Part shown: positions 1-9,638 of the stretch, piece after piece
How the letters are laid out: each line of letters begins with the position of its first letter
Position numbering within the stretch: the stretch's first letter is position 1
From: Vibrio tubiashii ATCC 19109
Lineage (GTDB): Bacteria > Pseudomonadota > Gammaproteobacteria > Enterobacterales > Vibrionaceae
DNA: 64,000 nucleotides
Assembly (NCBI RefSeq): GCF_000772105.1
Contig: NZ_CP009354.1
Location: 124,001 to 188,000, forward strand
Direction of reading: 5' to 3'
Program-made: the position numbers and the translations under genes
The notes under the pieces: generated by a model
What the model saw: the letters and a program-made list of their open reading frames with translations, nothing else
Told to the model about the DNA's origin: nothing
Databases searched by the model: none

Positions 1-98
1 AGATTGTAGACAAATACATGCTTTCTTCGTGGGTTAGAAATGTGTTAAGTAAGGCAATGTAGGAAATCAGCCCAAAGTACATTTGATATATGTTAGGG

Positions 99-1364
99 TT
101 ATTTAATGAATTTTATAGTTTTAGCTAAAGCCCCTTTATTGTCTTTGACGCACTGCTCGCTTAGCTCACCTTGATGCGATAGTTTCTTTCTATCACTCAG
201 AAGTTCCAATATTATCTTACTGATTTCCATTGGCGAGTTAGTGATAATAATCGCTTTATGGGCTAACAGCTTATGTACTATTTCTGTGAAATTATAATAG
301 CTAGGGCCAGAAAGAACAGGTTTGGCTAATGCCGCTGGTTCGAGAACATTATGTCCACCTACCTTGGCGCCAATTAAACTACCGCCCATAAAACAGATGT
401 CAGCGGCTTGTATCAACGCTAACATTTCTCCCATGGTATCGGCCAAATAGACTTCTGCATTTTGCAGCTCTTTCTCATTGGAGTCGGTTCGACGTTGAAC
501 TGCAAAATCTTCTTTTTGACATAGTTCAAATACTGAACTGAACCTTTCAGGGTGACGTGGAACAAGAATTAGCAACGCGTTAGGGGTGTTCTTGAGTATC
601 TCTCGATGTGCGGCTAGAACCTGCTCATCTTCACCTACATGCGTGCTGGCAGCTATCCAAACTGGGCGATCTTTTCCTAGTTGATCTCTAAGACGGTTAC
701 CGTGCTCAATGTGATTGGGCTCAATACGTATATCGAATTTAATTGAACCTGTTACAGTCACTTTGTTGGAGTCGACCCCTAACTTAACAAACCGCTCCGC
801 ATCATCTTTATACTGACATAATAGCTGTTCAATATTTTTGCTCAGCAGATTAAAAATGGGCTGCACTTTTGAGTAGCGTCGATATGAGCGTTCAGATAGG
901 CGTGCATTAATAACACTGATTGGAATGTCGTTTTTTGCGACAGTGTAAAGAGTGTTGGGCCATAGTTCGGTTTCCATAATCACCATCTTGCAAGGTTTTA
1001 TCGCTTTGATAAAACCTTTAACAGCGAATGGGAAATCTAACGGCATATAACGATGCTTTACTAGCTTACCAAGCTTAGCTGCTTGCTCTGCCCCCGTGGG
1101 AGTTGTAGTTGTTAGGACAATCTCAGTATCCGGATGATCGAACTTTAGTTGCTTGATCAGTGGGGCAACTGCGATAGTTTCTCCCACTGAGACTGCATGA
1201 ACCCATATAGGCTGTTTATCTGACTCTAATTTTGGGGTAAAACCAAAGTGCTCTTTCCAACGTGAACCAATACTGGGTTTACCTTCTTTTTTTTTGTACA
1301 AGCCAAACAGTAAGAATGGTGCGAAGAAGGTAAGTAGCAGTGTATACAACCAACGAATAAGCAC
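99..1364 (-). CDS. waaA: 3-deoxy-D-manno-octulosonic acid (Kdo) transferase
   Basis: Inner-membrane GT-B enzyme (GT30) that moves Kdo from CMP-Kdo onto lipid IVA, the first step of LPS core assembly. The 421 residues match the family's usual length. The N-terminus is a membrane anchor (about residues 1-20, MLIRWLYTLLLTFFAPFLLF), followed by the GSRWKEHFG motif. VHAVSVGET (about 54-62), METELWPN (about 130) and the C-terminal GGHNVLEPAALAKPVLSGP segment (about 338-356) are hallmark WaaA blocks. It is the last gene of a minus-strand core operon, 21 bp after the GT32-type gene. Family identification is secure; the number of Kdo residues added cannot be read from the sequence. Confidence 0.96.
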   Translation of the reverse strand: MLIRWLYTLLLTFFAPFLLFGLYKKKEGKPSIGSRWKEHFGFTPKLESDKQPIWVHAVSVGETIAVAPLIKQLKFDHPDTEIVLTTTTPTGAEQAAKLGKLVKHRYMPLDFPFAVKGFIKAIKPCKMVIMETELWPNTLYTVAKNDIPISVINARLSERSYRRYSKVQPIFNLLSKNIEQLLCQYKDDAERFVKLGVDSNKVTVTGSIKFDIRIEPNHIEHGNRLRDQLGKDRPVWIAASTHVGEDEQVLAAHREILKNTPNALLILVPRHPERFSSVFELCQKEDFAVQRRTDSNEKELQNAEVYLADTMGEMLALIQAADICFMGGSLIGAKVGGHNVLEPAALAKPVLSGPSYYNFTEIVHKLLAHKAIIITNSPMEISKIILELLSDRKKLSHQGELSEQCVKDNKGALAKTIKFIK

Positions 1365-1385
1365 TTTTTACAATCCCTATTTAGA

Positions 1386-2168
1386 TTACTTTTTTATAAG
1401 GTCGTTTGGATCTTGGTGAGTCCATTTACCACGAGGCTTGTCTAAGTATTGGAAGTATTCATTGGTGAACGTTCCTTGAATACAAACATAGCGGCGGCGG
1501 CGAGAGTTTACTTCTTGTGTATTGAGCACATCATTAAACACTTGAGGGCCAGTTGTACCATAGACACCTTTAGTTGGATCGTAATTCTCTACATTATGGA
1601 CAATGGCCTCCATTACCGCTTTATACTCTGGATTGTTTGGGCATGTGGCTAGGAAGTAATTTGTTATCTCAGTGTCATCTTTAATTTTGATATAAAGCGA
1701 TTTGCTGACACCTTTGAGAATCCGCTTTAGTGGCCAGACCAAAGTCGCGTCAATATCCATGTAGATCCCCCCCTGTAGGTAGAGGGTGGTTACGCGCCAC
1801 AAGTCTGCTTGAGCGGCACCATCTGTCAGTTTTAAATAGGCTTCATAGACTTCTTTTGGGGCGTGTTCTCTAAGATACTCTTCACGACCTTCAGTACTCA
1901 CATAACGGTATTCGTAATCTAGCGACATCAAGCGGTTAAAAAGGTAATTCAGGTAAACAGGCAACGTTGATCTATTGGAGTAATTAGTCTGCCAAATTAT
2001 CTTTGTTACGTTACTTGTATTTGCTGTGCGAACCCTTGCTGGAGAATGTTCAGGAATCGAGAAGCGTGTTTTTGGAAGAACAAAATGAAAGGGATAGGCC
2101 AGAACCTTAAAAATATTACCGATTAGTTTTATGGTACGGTTAGCGACCATTATTGGAAATGTGTTCAT
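1386..2168 (-). CDS. GT32-type glycosyltransferase (DXD sugar-binding)
   Basis: Cytoplasmic glycosyltransferase of the capsular polysaccharide/OCH1-like (GT32) type, 260 residues. The segment KIIWQTNYSN resembles the family's IPKxIHQ start, and AQADLWRVTTLYLQGGIYMDIDA (about residues 118-140) carries the conserved alanine/aspartate/arginine block and the DXD (DID) nucleotide-sugar/metal site. AAAGG sits just upstream of the ATG. It lies between waaF and waaA, so it most likely adds a sugar to the LPS core oligosaccharide. Donor and linkage are unknown. About 170 bp separate it from waaF. Confidence 0.8.
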   Translation of the reverse strand: MNTFPIMVANRTIKLIGNIFKVLAYPFHFVLPKTRFSIPEHSPARVRTANTSNVTKIIWQTNYSNRSTLPVYLNYLFNRLMSLDYEYRYVSTEGREEYLREHAPKEVYEAYLKLTDGAAQADLWRVTTLYLQGGIYMDIDATLVWPLKRILKGVSKSLYIKIKDDTEITNYFLATCPNNPEYKAVMEAIVHNVENYDPTKGVYGTTGPQVFNDVLNTQEVNSRRRRYVCIQGTFTNEYFQYLDKPRGKWTHQDPNDLIKK

Positions 2169-2341
2169 GCTTTGCCTTTTGAAACGAAACTTTTTCGGTA
2201 CTCTTTGAGAGACTTACAGAGTTAGTAGTTCTAGATTTTGAGTGAAGCGCCCAAACGAGAAAGTGCTTACTTCTCTTGCCATTGTTTGCCAGTCTGGACA
2301 ATACCCTAAACGTTGGAACCAGATTATTGCTAATTATTCTA

Positions 2342-3370
2342 CTAGGTTAAAAACTCTTCTAGAGCATTGATAACAGTGTTTGGTGTTAACTTGTTTAGAC
2401 AGTCTAGATGTCCTAACGGACATTCTCTCTTAAAGCATGGTCGACACTCAACATCAGTGTGAACCATTTTTAACTTATTGGTGAGAGGCGGGGTGTATTT
2501 TGGTGAACTTGAGCCGTAAATAGCGACGATGTTGCAGCCGACAGCGGCAGAAACATGCATCAGTCCTGAGTCATTACTGACGACAGTATGGCAGGCAGCT
2601 AAAAGATCGACCGCTTCAATTAAAGAAGTTTCCCCTGCCAAATTAAAACAAAGTTGACCTTGCTCGCTTGACAGCTTGGAGCGGATTAGCTCACACACTT
2701 CCCTGTCTTTGGCTGAGCCAAACAACCATATTTGATAGCCTTGCTCTATAGCGAACTTTGCAACTTCGGCATAGTATGCGTCTGGCCAACGCTTTGCTGG
2801 ACCAAATTCGGCTCCAGGGCATAGTCCGATAATAGGTCGAGTGTTCTTTATATGTAATCGAGATCTTGCGTTGTTTTGGTTGACGAAGTCGATGGTCAGA
2901 CTTGGTCTAGGGCAATTTGCTAGCTCGACTTCGTTAAGCATATCGCTTTTTGAATGCGCTAAAGCAACGTACCTTTCGACCATATACTGGAACACACGCT
3001 TATCTGGCCGTAAGTCATTGAGTAGACCATAGCGCATTTCTCCTTTCCAACCTGTTCTTGAACTGATACCTGCGAAGAATGGAATCAAAGCAGATTTGGC
3101 GGAGTTAGGTAAAATATAAGCGTGACTATACCCTTTTTTAGCCAGTATGCGAGCTAATTTCCAGCGGCCCTTTAAGTTGAATTCACCATGCCCCATTGGC
3201 ATCTCAATAGCTTGGTTGACTTCAGGCATGCGCTCCAAGATAGGTTTACACCAAGCAGGAGCAAGAACATCTATCTCTGCGTTTGGATACTTATGCTTTA
3301 ACGTTGTGTAAAGGCTTTGCGACATGACCATATCGCCAACCCAAGATGGACCTATGATTAGAATCTTCAT
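2342..3370 (-). CDS. waaF: ADP-heptose:LPS heptosyltransferase II
   Basis: GT9 enzyme of 342 residues that adds the second L-glycero-D-manno-heptose to the LPS inner core. It begins MKILIIGPSWVGDMVMSQSLY, the typical WaaF start, and contains CPGAEFGPAKRWP (about residues 185-197) and SNDSGLMHVSAAVG (about 265-278), the ADP-heptose binding blocks. It follows the ligase gene by 3 bp on the minus strand, and the donor-synthesis gene hldD is in the same cluster. WaaC-type paralogues are the alternative, but the SWVGDMVMSQ and ECPLGHLDCL segments favour WaaF. Confidence 0.95.
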   Translation of the reverse strand: MKILIIGPSWVGDMVMSQSLYTTLKHKYPNAEIDVLAPAWCKPILERMPEVNQAIEMPMGHGEFNLKGRWKLARILAKKGYSHAYILPNSAKSALIPFFAGISSRTGWKGEMRYGLLNDLRPDKRVFQYMVERYVALAHSKSDMLNEVELANCPRPSLTIDFVNQNNARSRLHIKNTRPIIGLCPGAEFGPAKRWPDAYYAEVAKFAIEQGYQIWLFGSAKDREVCELIRSKLSSEQGQLCFNLAGETSLIEAVDLLAACHTVVSNDSGLMHVSAAVGCNIVAIYGSSSPKYTPPLTNKLKMVHTDVECRPCFKRECPLGHLDCLNKLTPNTVINALEEFLT

Positions 3371-3373
3371 TGC

Positions 3374-4609
3374 TTAGTGAACCGACTTGTTGTGCTTTTC
3401 TGATGCTATAATTGCAAAGAAGACTGCTAACATAAAGCCATAAAACGAGCCTATCAGATTGGCAGTGAGTGGTACTTCGGTAAGACCGAAAATCATAAAC
3501 CCAGCAACAAAAACAGTACCGGAAAATGCCCATTCAGAGGATGATTTTATATAGTGTGAGGCCAACAAAACAAAAGGGAAAACAAAAATTGCCAATATGC
3601 TAATTATACCGAGTAAGCCGTTACTTGCTAGCATTTCAAAGTATTGACTGTGTGCATGCCCTCGGTTAATTCTGGAGGCTCGCTCTCCCATCTTTCCCTC
3701 TGAGTGCAGCTTTTGATTTAAGTGTTCTCTTTCTTTATACGGTAAACCAATTAATGGGCTCACTTTAAAGGCTTGAGTTGCCGCAAACCAAAATTGTATG
3801 CGGTCACCAGAAGATAAAGCATTATTAATATCTCCTGAAGAAATATGTGAAAACTCAGATATTGTAAAATCTATACGTTGTCTGAAATCTGACGAGTAAT
3901 GGTATGTTGCTATGCTAGCTATTACAAATATACTTGCACAAGTAAGAATGTGTTTGAAACTTAAGCTCTTAAATTTAAGGGCGGTGACTAGAATGAGAAG
4001 TATGGGGATAGCAAAGATTGCTCCACGAGTTAATGTAAGTGTTACAGAAAACACGCCAAGTATAAAAGCTGTTAGAAGTAAGGCTTTCTTATTTGAACTG
4101 AATGTAAGAGTGAAAGCTAAAAAAGCCAAGCTACATGCTAGGTATCCAAAATTGATACTAAAAAGAAAGCCATCAACTCTTCCCATTTCAAGATAATAAA
4201 ACTGATATATTGCCAGTATGAATGCTGATGCGGAACCGAATATTACACCAAGTTCAAGATGTTCTCTCAGGTTAACCTTTTTTATTTTTAAGTAGTGGCT
4301 TAGAGAGACATAGATAGGGATGCATAGTAAAAGCCGCGCCCCTCCTTGAAAGTATCTTGCTGTTGTACCGTCATAAATTGCTATAGGAATAGCCCCAAAA
4401 AAATAAAACGATAAACTAAACATCACCAAGTAATCGAATTTATCTAGTTTAATTTCATTCTTGTTACTTAATAAATAGAATGTTGAAATAATGACAGAAA
4501 AAGCAATCACACCAACGCTAAAGTTTGGTGTTGATAGCAAGAGAGCTGGAACTAAAAAAAGGCACCAACAGATTACGTTCTTAGACGATAAATTAGTGTG
4601 ATTGAACAT
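3374..4609 (-). CDS. waaL: O-antigen ligase family membrane protein
   Basis: Polytopic inner-membrane protein of 411 residues with about ten to twelve hydrophobic segments and a Wzy_C-type core. It is predicted to join undecaprenyl-PP-linked O-antigen to the lipid A core on the periplasmic face. The large periplasmic loop ends in HAHSQYFEMLASNGLLG (about residues 316-332), which fits the H-x-[NSQ]-x9-G pattern around the catalytic histidine of WaaL. An upstream TLTRGA segment carries a conserved arginine. Its place between waaF and other core genes supports ligase over polymerase; a separate Wzy candidate lies at 22.5 kb. The Wzy and WaaL families overlap in sequence, so some doubt remains. 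Confidence 0.82.
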   Translation of the reverse strand: MFNHTNLSSKNVICWCLFLVPALLLSTPNFSVGVIAFSVIISTFYLLSNKNEIKLDKFDYLVMFSLSFYFFGAIPIAIYDGTTARYFQGGARLLLCIPIYVSLSHYLKIKKVNLREHLELGVIFGSASAFILAIYQFYYLEMGRVDGFLFSINFGYLACSLAFLAFTLTFSSNKKALLLTAFILGVFSVTLTLTRGAIFAIPILLILVTALKFKSLSFKHILTCASIFVIASIATYHYSSDFRQRIDFTISEFSHISSGDINNALSSGDRIQFWFAATQAFKVSPLIGLPYKEREHLNQKLHSEGKMGERASRINRGHAHSQYFEMLASNGLLGIISILAIFVFPFVLLASHYIKSSSEWAFSGTVFVAGFMIFGLTEVPLTANLIGSFYGFMLAVFFAIIASEKHNKSVH

Positions 4610-4614
4610 CTATA

Positions 4615-6384
4615 TTACAACTTTTTCTTTCTAAATAGGTAATGGCCACGTACTTTCCTCCAGAGGCCGAGTACATCAGTTCTCGGGAAAATCGCAATTC
4701 TACGAATTTGATATAAATCCTGATGAGTAGCTAGAGGGCCACTATTAGTTGCTACAGCAAACTGATAGCCAAGTTTTTCCGTGATACGTTTAGAGTCTGA
4801 ATCTAACGAGCCGTAAGGATATGCAAAAGAAGTTAGAGGCTTACCTAACAGGTTTTCAAGCTCTTCCTTATTCTTCTTGATCTCAGCTTCTTGTTTCTCT
4901 GGGGATAAAGTATTTAAATGAGGGTGGCTGATTGTATGTCCCCCAATCTCAATATGTCCAGATTCAGACAAGGCTTTTAGCTCATTTGCATTCATTAATG
5001 AAACGGCTTTTTCTGGATTATCTTTGACTTCAACATCCCAACGGTTAAAAGTTTCACCTGTAACCGCATAGACAACAGCTTTGAAGTTGTACTTTTGTAG
5101 TAAAGGGAGAAGTAGATCATAGTTATCTCTATAACCATCATCAACTGTAATTATAATGTAGCGCTTGCCATATTCTAATCGACTGATTAAGCCCTTTTCT
5201 GCTAAATCCTCAAAGGTGATTGTTTCAAACCCCATCTTTTTGATTAGTTTGAAATGCTTTTCCAGCATATCCACATGCAAATATGTGCCATGTACCCCTT
5301 TTTCACTATCATTTTTAATGAAGCGGTGGTACATGATGATTGGCATCTCTTTACGTATTTTTTCAACGTAAACCGTTTGGTAGATGTTTTCTACTTGGTC
5401 GACGATGTTTGTTAGGCTATAGTTTTCTCTAATCGTTTCAACGATTTCTTTGTAACAATGTTTGCTTTGTAGACCAATTTCAACTTGCTGCTTGATTGAT
5501 GAGAAGTCTATGTCGAGATCTTTAGGGCCAATATCGCCAAAGTTGCTCGCCATTGCTTCTTTGATATTACTTCCATCCACCAAACCAATCGCTTTTGCTT
5601 CACCTATCGCTAAAGTGGGTCTTCCACACAGCAAAGATTCCATTGCTACGCGACCAGCACCGATCACAAGATCTGACGTAGATAAAACAGAGGCTACGTT
5701 ATTGGAGTAGCCACAAAAATCTACGCATTGTCTAAATTTATCAAAACGGGCCTCTACTTGAGAGCCCGAAACTACTTTTACATTGCAAGAGTTAGTATCT
5801 AAACACTCATCGAGTAGCCGGTAGCAAAGGTCCCCCTTAGGGCCTGTTAAGCGACCAATAATTGTCACAATCGGCTTTTCATTTTCAGGAGCTTTTAGCC
5901 ACGTGAACTCGTCTGTTTCTATACCGTTTCTACTTATCTCGAGTTGCTTTTCTGAAACACCTAAATCGAGAATTAATTGATCTTTAATCGCCTCACATAC
6001 GGGAAGAGCTTTATCTCCCATTGCATGGAATTTCTTTCGTGATGCATGAACTGGTTGCCTACCATGAACTGTCGTAACCATCGGCGTGCCAGTGATCTTA
6101 CATGCTACATGACAACTCCAACTGGAAGCACGCGAGTGAGCATGGACAAGCTGAATCTTTTGCTTTTTAATTAAATAGACTAGATAAGCGACATGCCAAA
6201 AACGACGAGGGATGCTGCGTTTGTTGAAACGTAGCTTGAAACATTCGCCTTCGAAAGGTTTTGTTAACGTGTCAGACACATAATGAACGTTATGCCCTCT
6301 GGCAGTTAGTTCATTGCCCACCGTAGTGGCATAAACTTCTGCACCCGTTACTTCTAACTGCGAGAGTGCCATTAAAATATTCAT
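4615..6384 (-). CDS. Bifunctional GT4-like glycosyltransferase / NodB polysaccharide deacetylase
   Basis: A 589-residue two-domain protein. Residues about 1-345 look like a GT-B/GT4 glycosyltransferase: MALSQLEVTGAEVYA at the N-terminus, IVTIIGRLTGPKGD mid-protein and GAGRVAMESLLCGRPTLAIGE near the donor site. Residues about 350-585 form a NodB deacetylase: YHRF start, ITVDDGYRDN with the catalytic/metal Asp pair, GGHTISHPHL with the two metal-binding His, and AYPYGSLD. Active-site residues are intact in the second domain. It lies 5 bp upstream of the ligase gene, in the core cluster. It could add and de-N-acetylate a core HexNAc, but that is inference. A single reading frame spans both domains, with no stop at the junction. 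Confidence 0.85.
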   Translation of the reverse strand: MNILMALSQLEVTGAEVYATTVGNELTARGHNVHYVSDTLTKPFEGECFKLRFNKRSIPRRFWHVAYLVYLIKKQKIQLVHAHSRASSWSCHVACKITGTPMVTTVHGRQPVHASRKKFHAMGDKALPVCEAIKDQLILDLGVSEKQLEISRNGIETDEFTWLKAPENEKPIVTIIGRLTGPKGDLCYRLLDECLDTNSCNVKVVSGSQVEARFDKFRQCVDFCGYSNNVASVLSTSDLVIGAGRVAMESLLCGRPTLAIGEAKAIGLVDGSNIKEAMASNFGDIGPKDLDIDFSSIKQQVEIGLQSKHCYKEIVETIRENYSLTNIVDQVENIYQTVYVEKIRKEMPIIMYHRFIKNDSEKGVHGTYLHVDMLEKHFKLIKKMGFETITFEDLAEKGLISRLEYGKRYIIITVDDGYRDNYDLLLPLLQKYNFKAVVYAVTGETFNRWDVEVKDNPEKAVSLMNANELKALSESGHIEIGGHTISHPHLNTLSPEKQEAEIKKNKEELENLLGKPLTSFAYPYGSLDSDSKRITEKLGYQFAVATNSGPLATHQDLYQIRRIAIFPRTDVLGLWRKVRGHYLFRKKKL

Positions 6385-6477
6385 TATTTAACTCTAATAA
6401 ATTGAAAACGCTAAGCAGATTATGGATGAGCGGGTGAGCATAGCGTTTTATTGATGCCTATGTCACCCCTAAGTGAG

Positions 6478-7419
6478 CTAAGAGTTGATGGTTTGCATGT
6501 ATTCAGCAACGCCTTCCGCTACAGATCTAAACTCATGCTCGCAACCTGCTGCGCGCAGTTTGGTAAGATCTGCTTGCGTAAATTCTTGGTAAGCACCTTT
6601 TAAGTGTTCAGGGAATGGGATAGTTTCAATTTCACCTTTGCCATGAAATTTAATTACCGCTTTGGCTACTTCTTCGAATGACTCTGCGTTACCTGTACCT
6701 AGGTTGAAGATACCTGAAACACCGCTTTGCATAAACCATAGGTTAACAGCTGCTACGTCACCCACATAGACGAAGTCACGTTGGAAAGTTTCACTACCTT
6801 CAAACAGTTTTGGATTTTCACCTGCATTCATCTGGTTGTTGAGGTGGAATGCTACGGAAGCCATAGAGCCTTTATGCTGCTCGCGGGGACCATAAACATT
6901 GAAGTATCGGAATCCGGTTACTTGAGACAGTTTTTCTTCATGCTCTTCAGCATCTTGCCAAATTCGACGTACATAATTATCAAACTGCTGTTTTGAGTAA
7001 CCATATACATTCAATGCACCCTCGTACTCTTTTTCTTCGATAAACGTATCTGTTTCACCATATGTAGCCGCAGACGAGGCGTAAAGAAAAGGAATCTCAC
7101 GTTCTAGACAATAGTGCAGTAGCTCTTTCGAATACTCATAGTTGTTGAGCATGACATACTTGCCATCCCACTCTGTAGTCGCTGAGCACGCACCTTCGTG
7201 GAAGATTGCTTCAATCGGGCCGAAGTCATCGCCAGCCATGATTTGAGTAAGGAAATCATCACGATCCATGTAGTCAGTGATGTCTAAATCAACCAAATTC
7301 TGGAACTTTTTACCGTTCTTAAGGTTGTCAACTACCAAAATGTCGTTAATGCCTTTTCCATTTAATGCTTTAACGATGTTGCTGCCAATCATGCCAGCGC
7401 CGCCAGTTACGATGATCAT
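6478..7419 (-). CDS. hldD: ADP-L-glycero-D-manno-heptose 6-epimerase
   Basis: Cytoplasmic extended-SDR enzyme that inverts C6 of ADP-D-glycero-D-manno-heptose, giving the donor used by heptosyltransferases such as WaaF. The start [19 protein letters not shown] is the HldD NAD(P)-binding GxxGxxG block. YGYSKQQFD carries the catalytic Tyr and Lys, and [23 protein letters not shown] is diagnostic. I chose the ATG at 7419 (313 residues) over the GTG at 7428 because it matches the family start and has AGAGAG upstream. hldD commonly marks one edge of Vibrio O-antigen/capsule loci, and here it is divergent from rmlB. Confidence 0.96.
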   Translation of the reverse strand: MIIVTGGAGMIGSNIVKALNGKGINDILVVDNLKNGKKFQNLVDLDITDYMDRDDFLTQIMAGDDFGPIEAIFHEGACSATTEWDGKYVMLNNYEYSKELLHYCLEREIPFLYASSAATYGETDTFIEEKEYEGALNVYGYSKQQFDNYVRRIWQDAEEHEEKLSQVTGFRYFNVYGPREQHKGSMASVAFHLNNQMNAGENPKLFEGSETFQRDFVYVGDVAAVNLWFMQSGVSGIFNLGTGNAESFEEVAKAVIKFHGKGEIETIPFPEHLKGAYQEFTQADLTKLRAAGCEHEFRSVAEGVAEYMQTINS

Positions 7420-7605
7420 ATAAGTCACGCTCTCTTAAATCTCAAATCGCGTTATTATAACACGTCACATGACAGTGCAAGTAGTTATATTGAATTGTGT
7501 GCTCGAGATGGTAATTGATCTATGGTCGACCATTGTATTCGTTTGTTGTATCATTGGCGCGAATTTTTTTTCAAATAACCCACATTTCGGCACTTTGGTT
7601 TAACC

Positions 7606-7635
7606 TTTTGATTTGTTTTGATTTGTTTTGATTTC
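7606..7635. repeat. Three tandem copies of a 10-bp unit before rmlB
   Basis: Three direct copies of TTTTGATTTG (the last ends in C) lie 28 bp upstream of the rmlB ATG, within the 243-bp divergent hldD/rmlB intergenic region. Helically phased AT-rich repeats could bend DNA or change spacing in the promoter of the polysaccharide island; no function is shown. No JUMPStart or ops (GGCGGTAGCGT) element was found in this gap. Confidence 0.8.
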
Positions 7636-7662
7636 TGGTTTTAGGTATTTAGGATTTCTTTA

Positions 7663-8751
7663 ATGAAGATATTAGTTACTGGAGGCGCTGGTTTTATCGG
7701 CTCAGCGGTCGTTCGCCATATCATCGAGAACACTAACGATAGCGTTGTGAATGTCGATTGCTTGACATATGCAGGGAATTTGGAGTCACTGGTCGGTGTG
7801 GCACTAGATGAGCGTTATGCCTTTGAGCAGGTGAATATTTGTAATCGTTCAGAGCTTGACCGGGTGTTCAGCGAGCATCAACCTGATGCGGTCATGCATT
7901 TAGCCGCGGAATCTCATGTCGACCGATCCATTACTGGACCTGCAGCATTTATTGAAACAAACGTAGTAGGTACCTACACATTACTAGAAGCAACGCGAGC
8001 CTACTGGAACACTTTAGATGAAGGTTCTAAGCAAGCATTTCGTTTCCACCATATCTCAACTGATGAAGTTTACGGTGACCTACCGCATCCAGATGAGGTA
8101 GAGGCAGGTAATGAACTTCCAATGTTCTTGGAGACTACGCCTTATGCCCCATCTAGTCCATACTCTGCGTCAAAAGCTTCTAGCGATCACTTGGTTCGAG
8201 CATGGCTGCGCACTTACGGTCTACCAACCATGGTAACTAACTGTTCAAATAACTACGGTCCGTACCATTTCCCGGAAAAACTGATTCCGCTAGTTATCCT
8301 GAATGCTCTGGAGGGTAAAGATTTACCTATTTACGGAAAAGGCGACCAAATTCGAGATTGGCTGTATGTAGAAGATCATGCTCATGCGCTTTACAAAGTG
8401 ATTACAGAGGGTATCGTTGGTCAAACATACAACATTGGCGGTCACAACGAAAAGCAAAACTTAGAAGTAGTACAAACCATTTGTTCCATTTTGGACACGC
8501 TAGTCCCGAAAGAGACCGCTTACGCTGAACAAATTACCTACGTTCAAGATAGGCCAGGACATGATCGCCGCTACGCGATTGACTCAAGCAAAATGCAAAA
8601 AGAGCTTGGCTGGACTCCTGTGGAAACGTTCGAAACTGGCCTGAAGAAGACGGTTCAATGGTATTTAGACAATCAGCAATGGTGCCAAAATGTTCAAGAT
8701 GGTAGCTACCAACGCGAGCGTTTGGGTGTAGTGTCGGGGGAGAGCAAGTAA
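7663..8751 (+). CDS. rmlB: dTDP-D-glucose 4,6-dehydratase
   Basis: NAD-dependent extended SDR of 362 residues that converts dTDP-glucose to dTDP-4-keto-6-deoxyglucose, the second step to dTDP-L-rhamnose. It shows [20 protein letters not shown] at the start, [23 protein letters not shown] with the catalytic Asp-Glu pair, and [16 protein letters not shown] with the Tyr-x3-Lys. AGGAT precedes the ATG. Its stop overlaps the rmlA start by one base (TAATG), so translation is probably coupled. It opens the plus-strand surface-polysaccharide operon. Confidence 0.97.
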   Translation: MKILVTGGAGFIGSAVVRHIIENTNDSVVNVDCLTYAGNLESLVGVALDERYAFEQVNICNRSELDRVFSEHQPDAVMHLAAESHVDRSITGPAAFIETNVVGTYTLLEATRAYWNTLDEGSKQAFRFHHISTDEVYGDLPHPDEVEAGNELPMFLETTPYAPSSPYSASKASSDHLVRAWLRTYGLPTMVTNCSNNYGPYHFPEKLIPLVILNALEGKDLPIYGKGDQIRDWLYVEDHAHALYKVITEGIVGQTYNIGGHNEKQNLEVVQTICSILDTLVPKETAYAEQITYVQDRPGHDRRYAIDSSKMQKELGWTPVETFETGLKKTVQWYLDNQQWCQNVQDGSYQRERLGVVSGESK

Positions 8752-9638
8752 TGAAAGGTATTGTACTGGCAGGGGGGTCAGGAACTCGCCTTTATCCACT
8801 TACACGTGGTGTATCTAAGCAACTGTTACCTATCTACGATAAACCGATGGTGTTTTACCCGATTTCAACGTTAATGTTGGCGGGTATAAAAGACATTCTG
8901 ATCATCACAACTCCAGAAGATAATGAAAGCTTTAGGCGTTTACTAGGTGATGGCAGTGATTTCGGCATCAACTTAGAATACGCCATTCAACCAAGCCCTG
9001 ATGGGCTAGCGCAAGCGTTTATTATTGGTGAAGACTTTATCGGCGATGAAAGTGTGTGTTTAGTGCTCGGAGACAACATCTTCTATGGCCAGTCCTTCAG
9101 TAAGACCCTTCGAAATACTGCATCGCGAGAAAGTGGTGCAACGGTGTTTGGCTATCAAGTGAAAGACCCTGAGCGTTTTGGTGTTGTAGAGTTTGATGAG
9201 AGCATGAAAGCGGTGTCAATTGAGGAAAAGCCGGTGCAACCAAAGTCAAACTATGCGGTTACAGGCTTATACTTCTACGACAATAGAGTGGTAGAGTTTG
9301 CCAAGCAAGTGAAACCGTCTGATAGAGGCGAGCTTGAAATCACATCCATTAATGAGATGTACCTCAATGACGGTTCTCTTAATGTTGAACTGCTCGGCCG
9401 CGGTTTTGCTTGGCTAGATACTGGCACGCACGAAAGCCTTCATGAAGCATCATCATTTGTTCAAACCATCGAGCATGTACAAGGATTAAAAATCGCTTGT
9501 TTGGAGGAAATTGCGTGGCGTAATGATTGGTTGAGCGATAAACAAGTATCAACACTTGCAGAGCCGATGATGAAAAACGAATATGGGCAATATCTTGCGA
9601 ACCTAATGAATGAAAGCAAAAATAAGGCGAAAGGATAA
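8751..9638 (+). CDS. rmlA: Glucose-1-phosphate thymidylyltransferase
   Basis: Makes dTDP-glucose from dTTP and glucose-1-phosphate, the first and usually rhamnose-feedback-inhibited step of the pathway. 295 residues. [37 protein letters not shown] is the RmlA nucleotide-binding loop with catalytic Arg and Lys. [10 protein letters not shown] holds the metal Asp, and [11 protein letters not shown] is the conserved C-terminal block. It overlaps both neighbours by one base, so rmlB, rmlA and rmlD form a tightly coupled set. Confidence 0.97.
   Translation: MKGIVLAGGSGTRLYPLTRGVSKQLLPIYDKPMVFYPISTLMLAGIKDILIITTPEDNESFRRLLGDGSDFGINLEYAIQPSPDGLAQAFIIGEDFIGDESVCLVLGDNIFYGQSFSKTLRNTASRESGATVFGYQVKDPERFGVVEFDESMKAVSIEEKPVQPKSNYAVTGLYFYDNRVVEFAKQVKPSDRGELEITSINEMYLNDGSLNVELLGRGFAWLDTGTHESLHEASSFVQTIEHVQGLKIACLEEIAWRNDWLSDKQVSTLAEPMMKNEYGQYLANLMNESKNKAKG

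Noticed and set aside
3291..3533. Frame overlapping the waaF/waaL junction on the minus strand.
   Set aside because: It overlaps both well-supported genes and has no family features.
7429..7662. Search for a JUMPStart/ops element before the polysaccharide operon.
   Set aside because: No GGCGGTAGCGT or near match found on either strand; RfaH control cannot be claimed.
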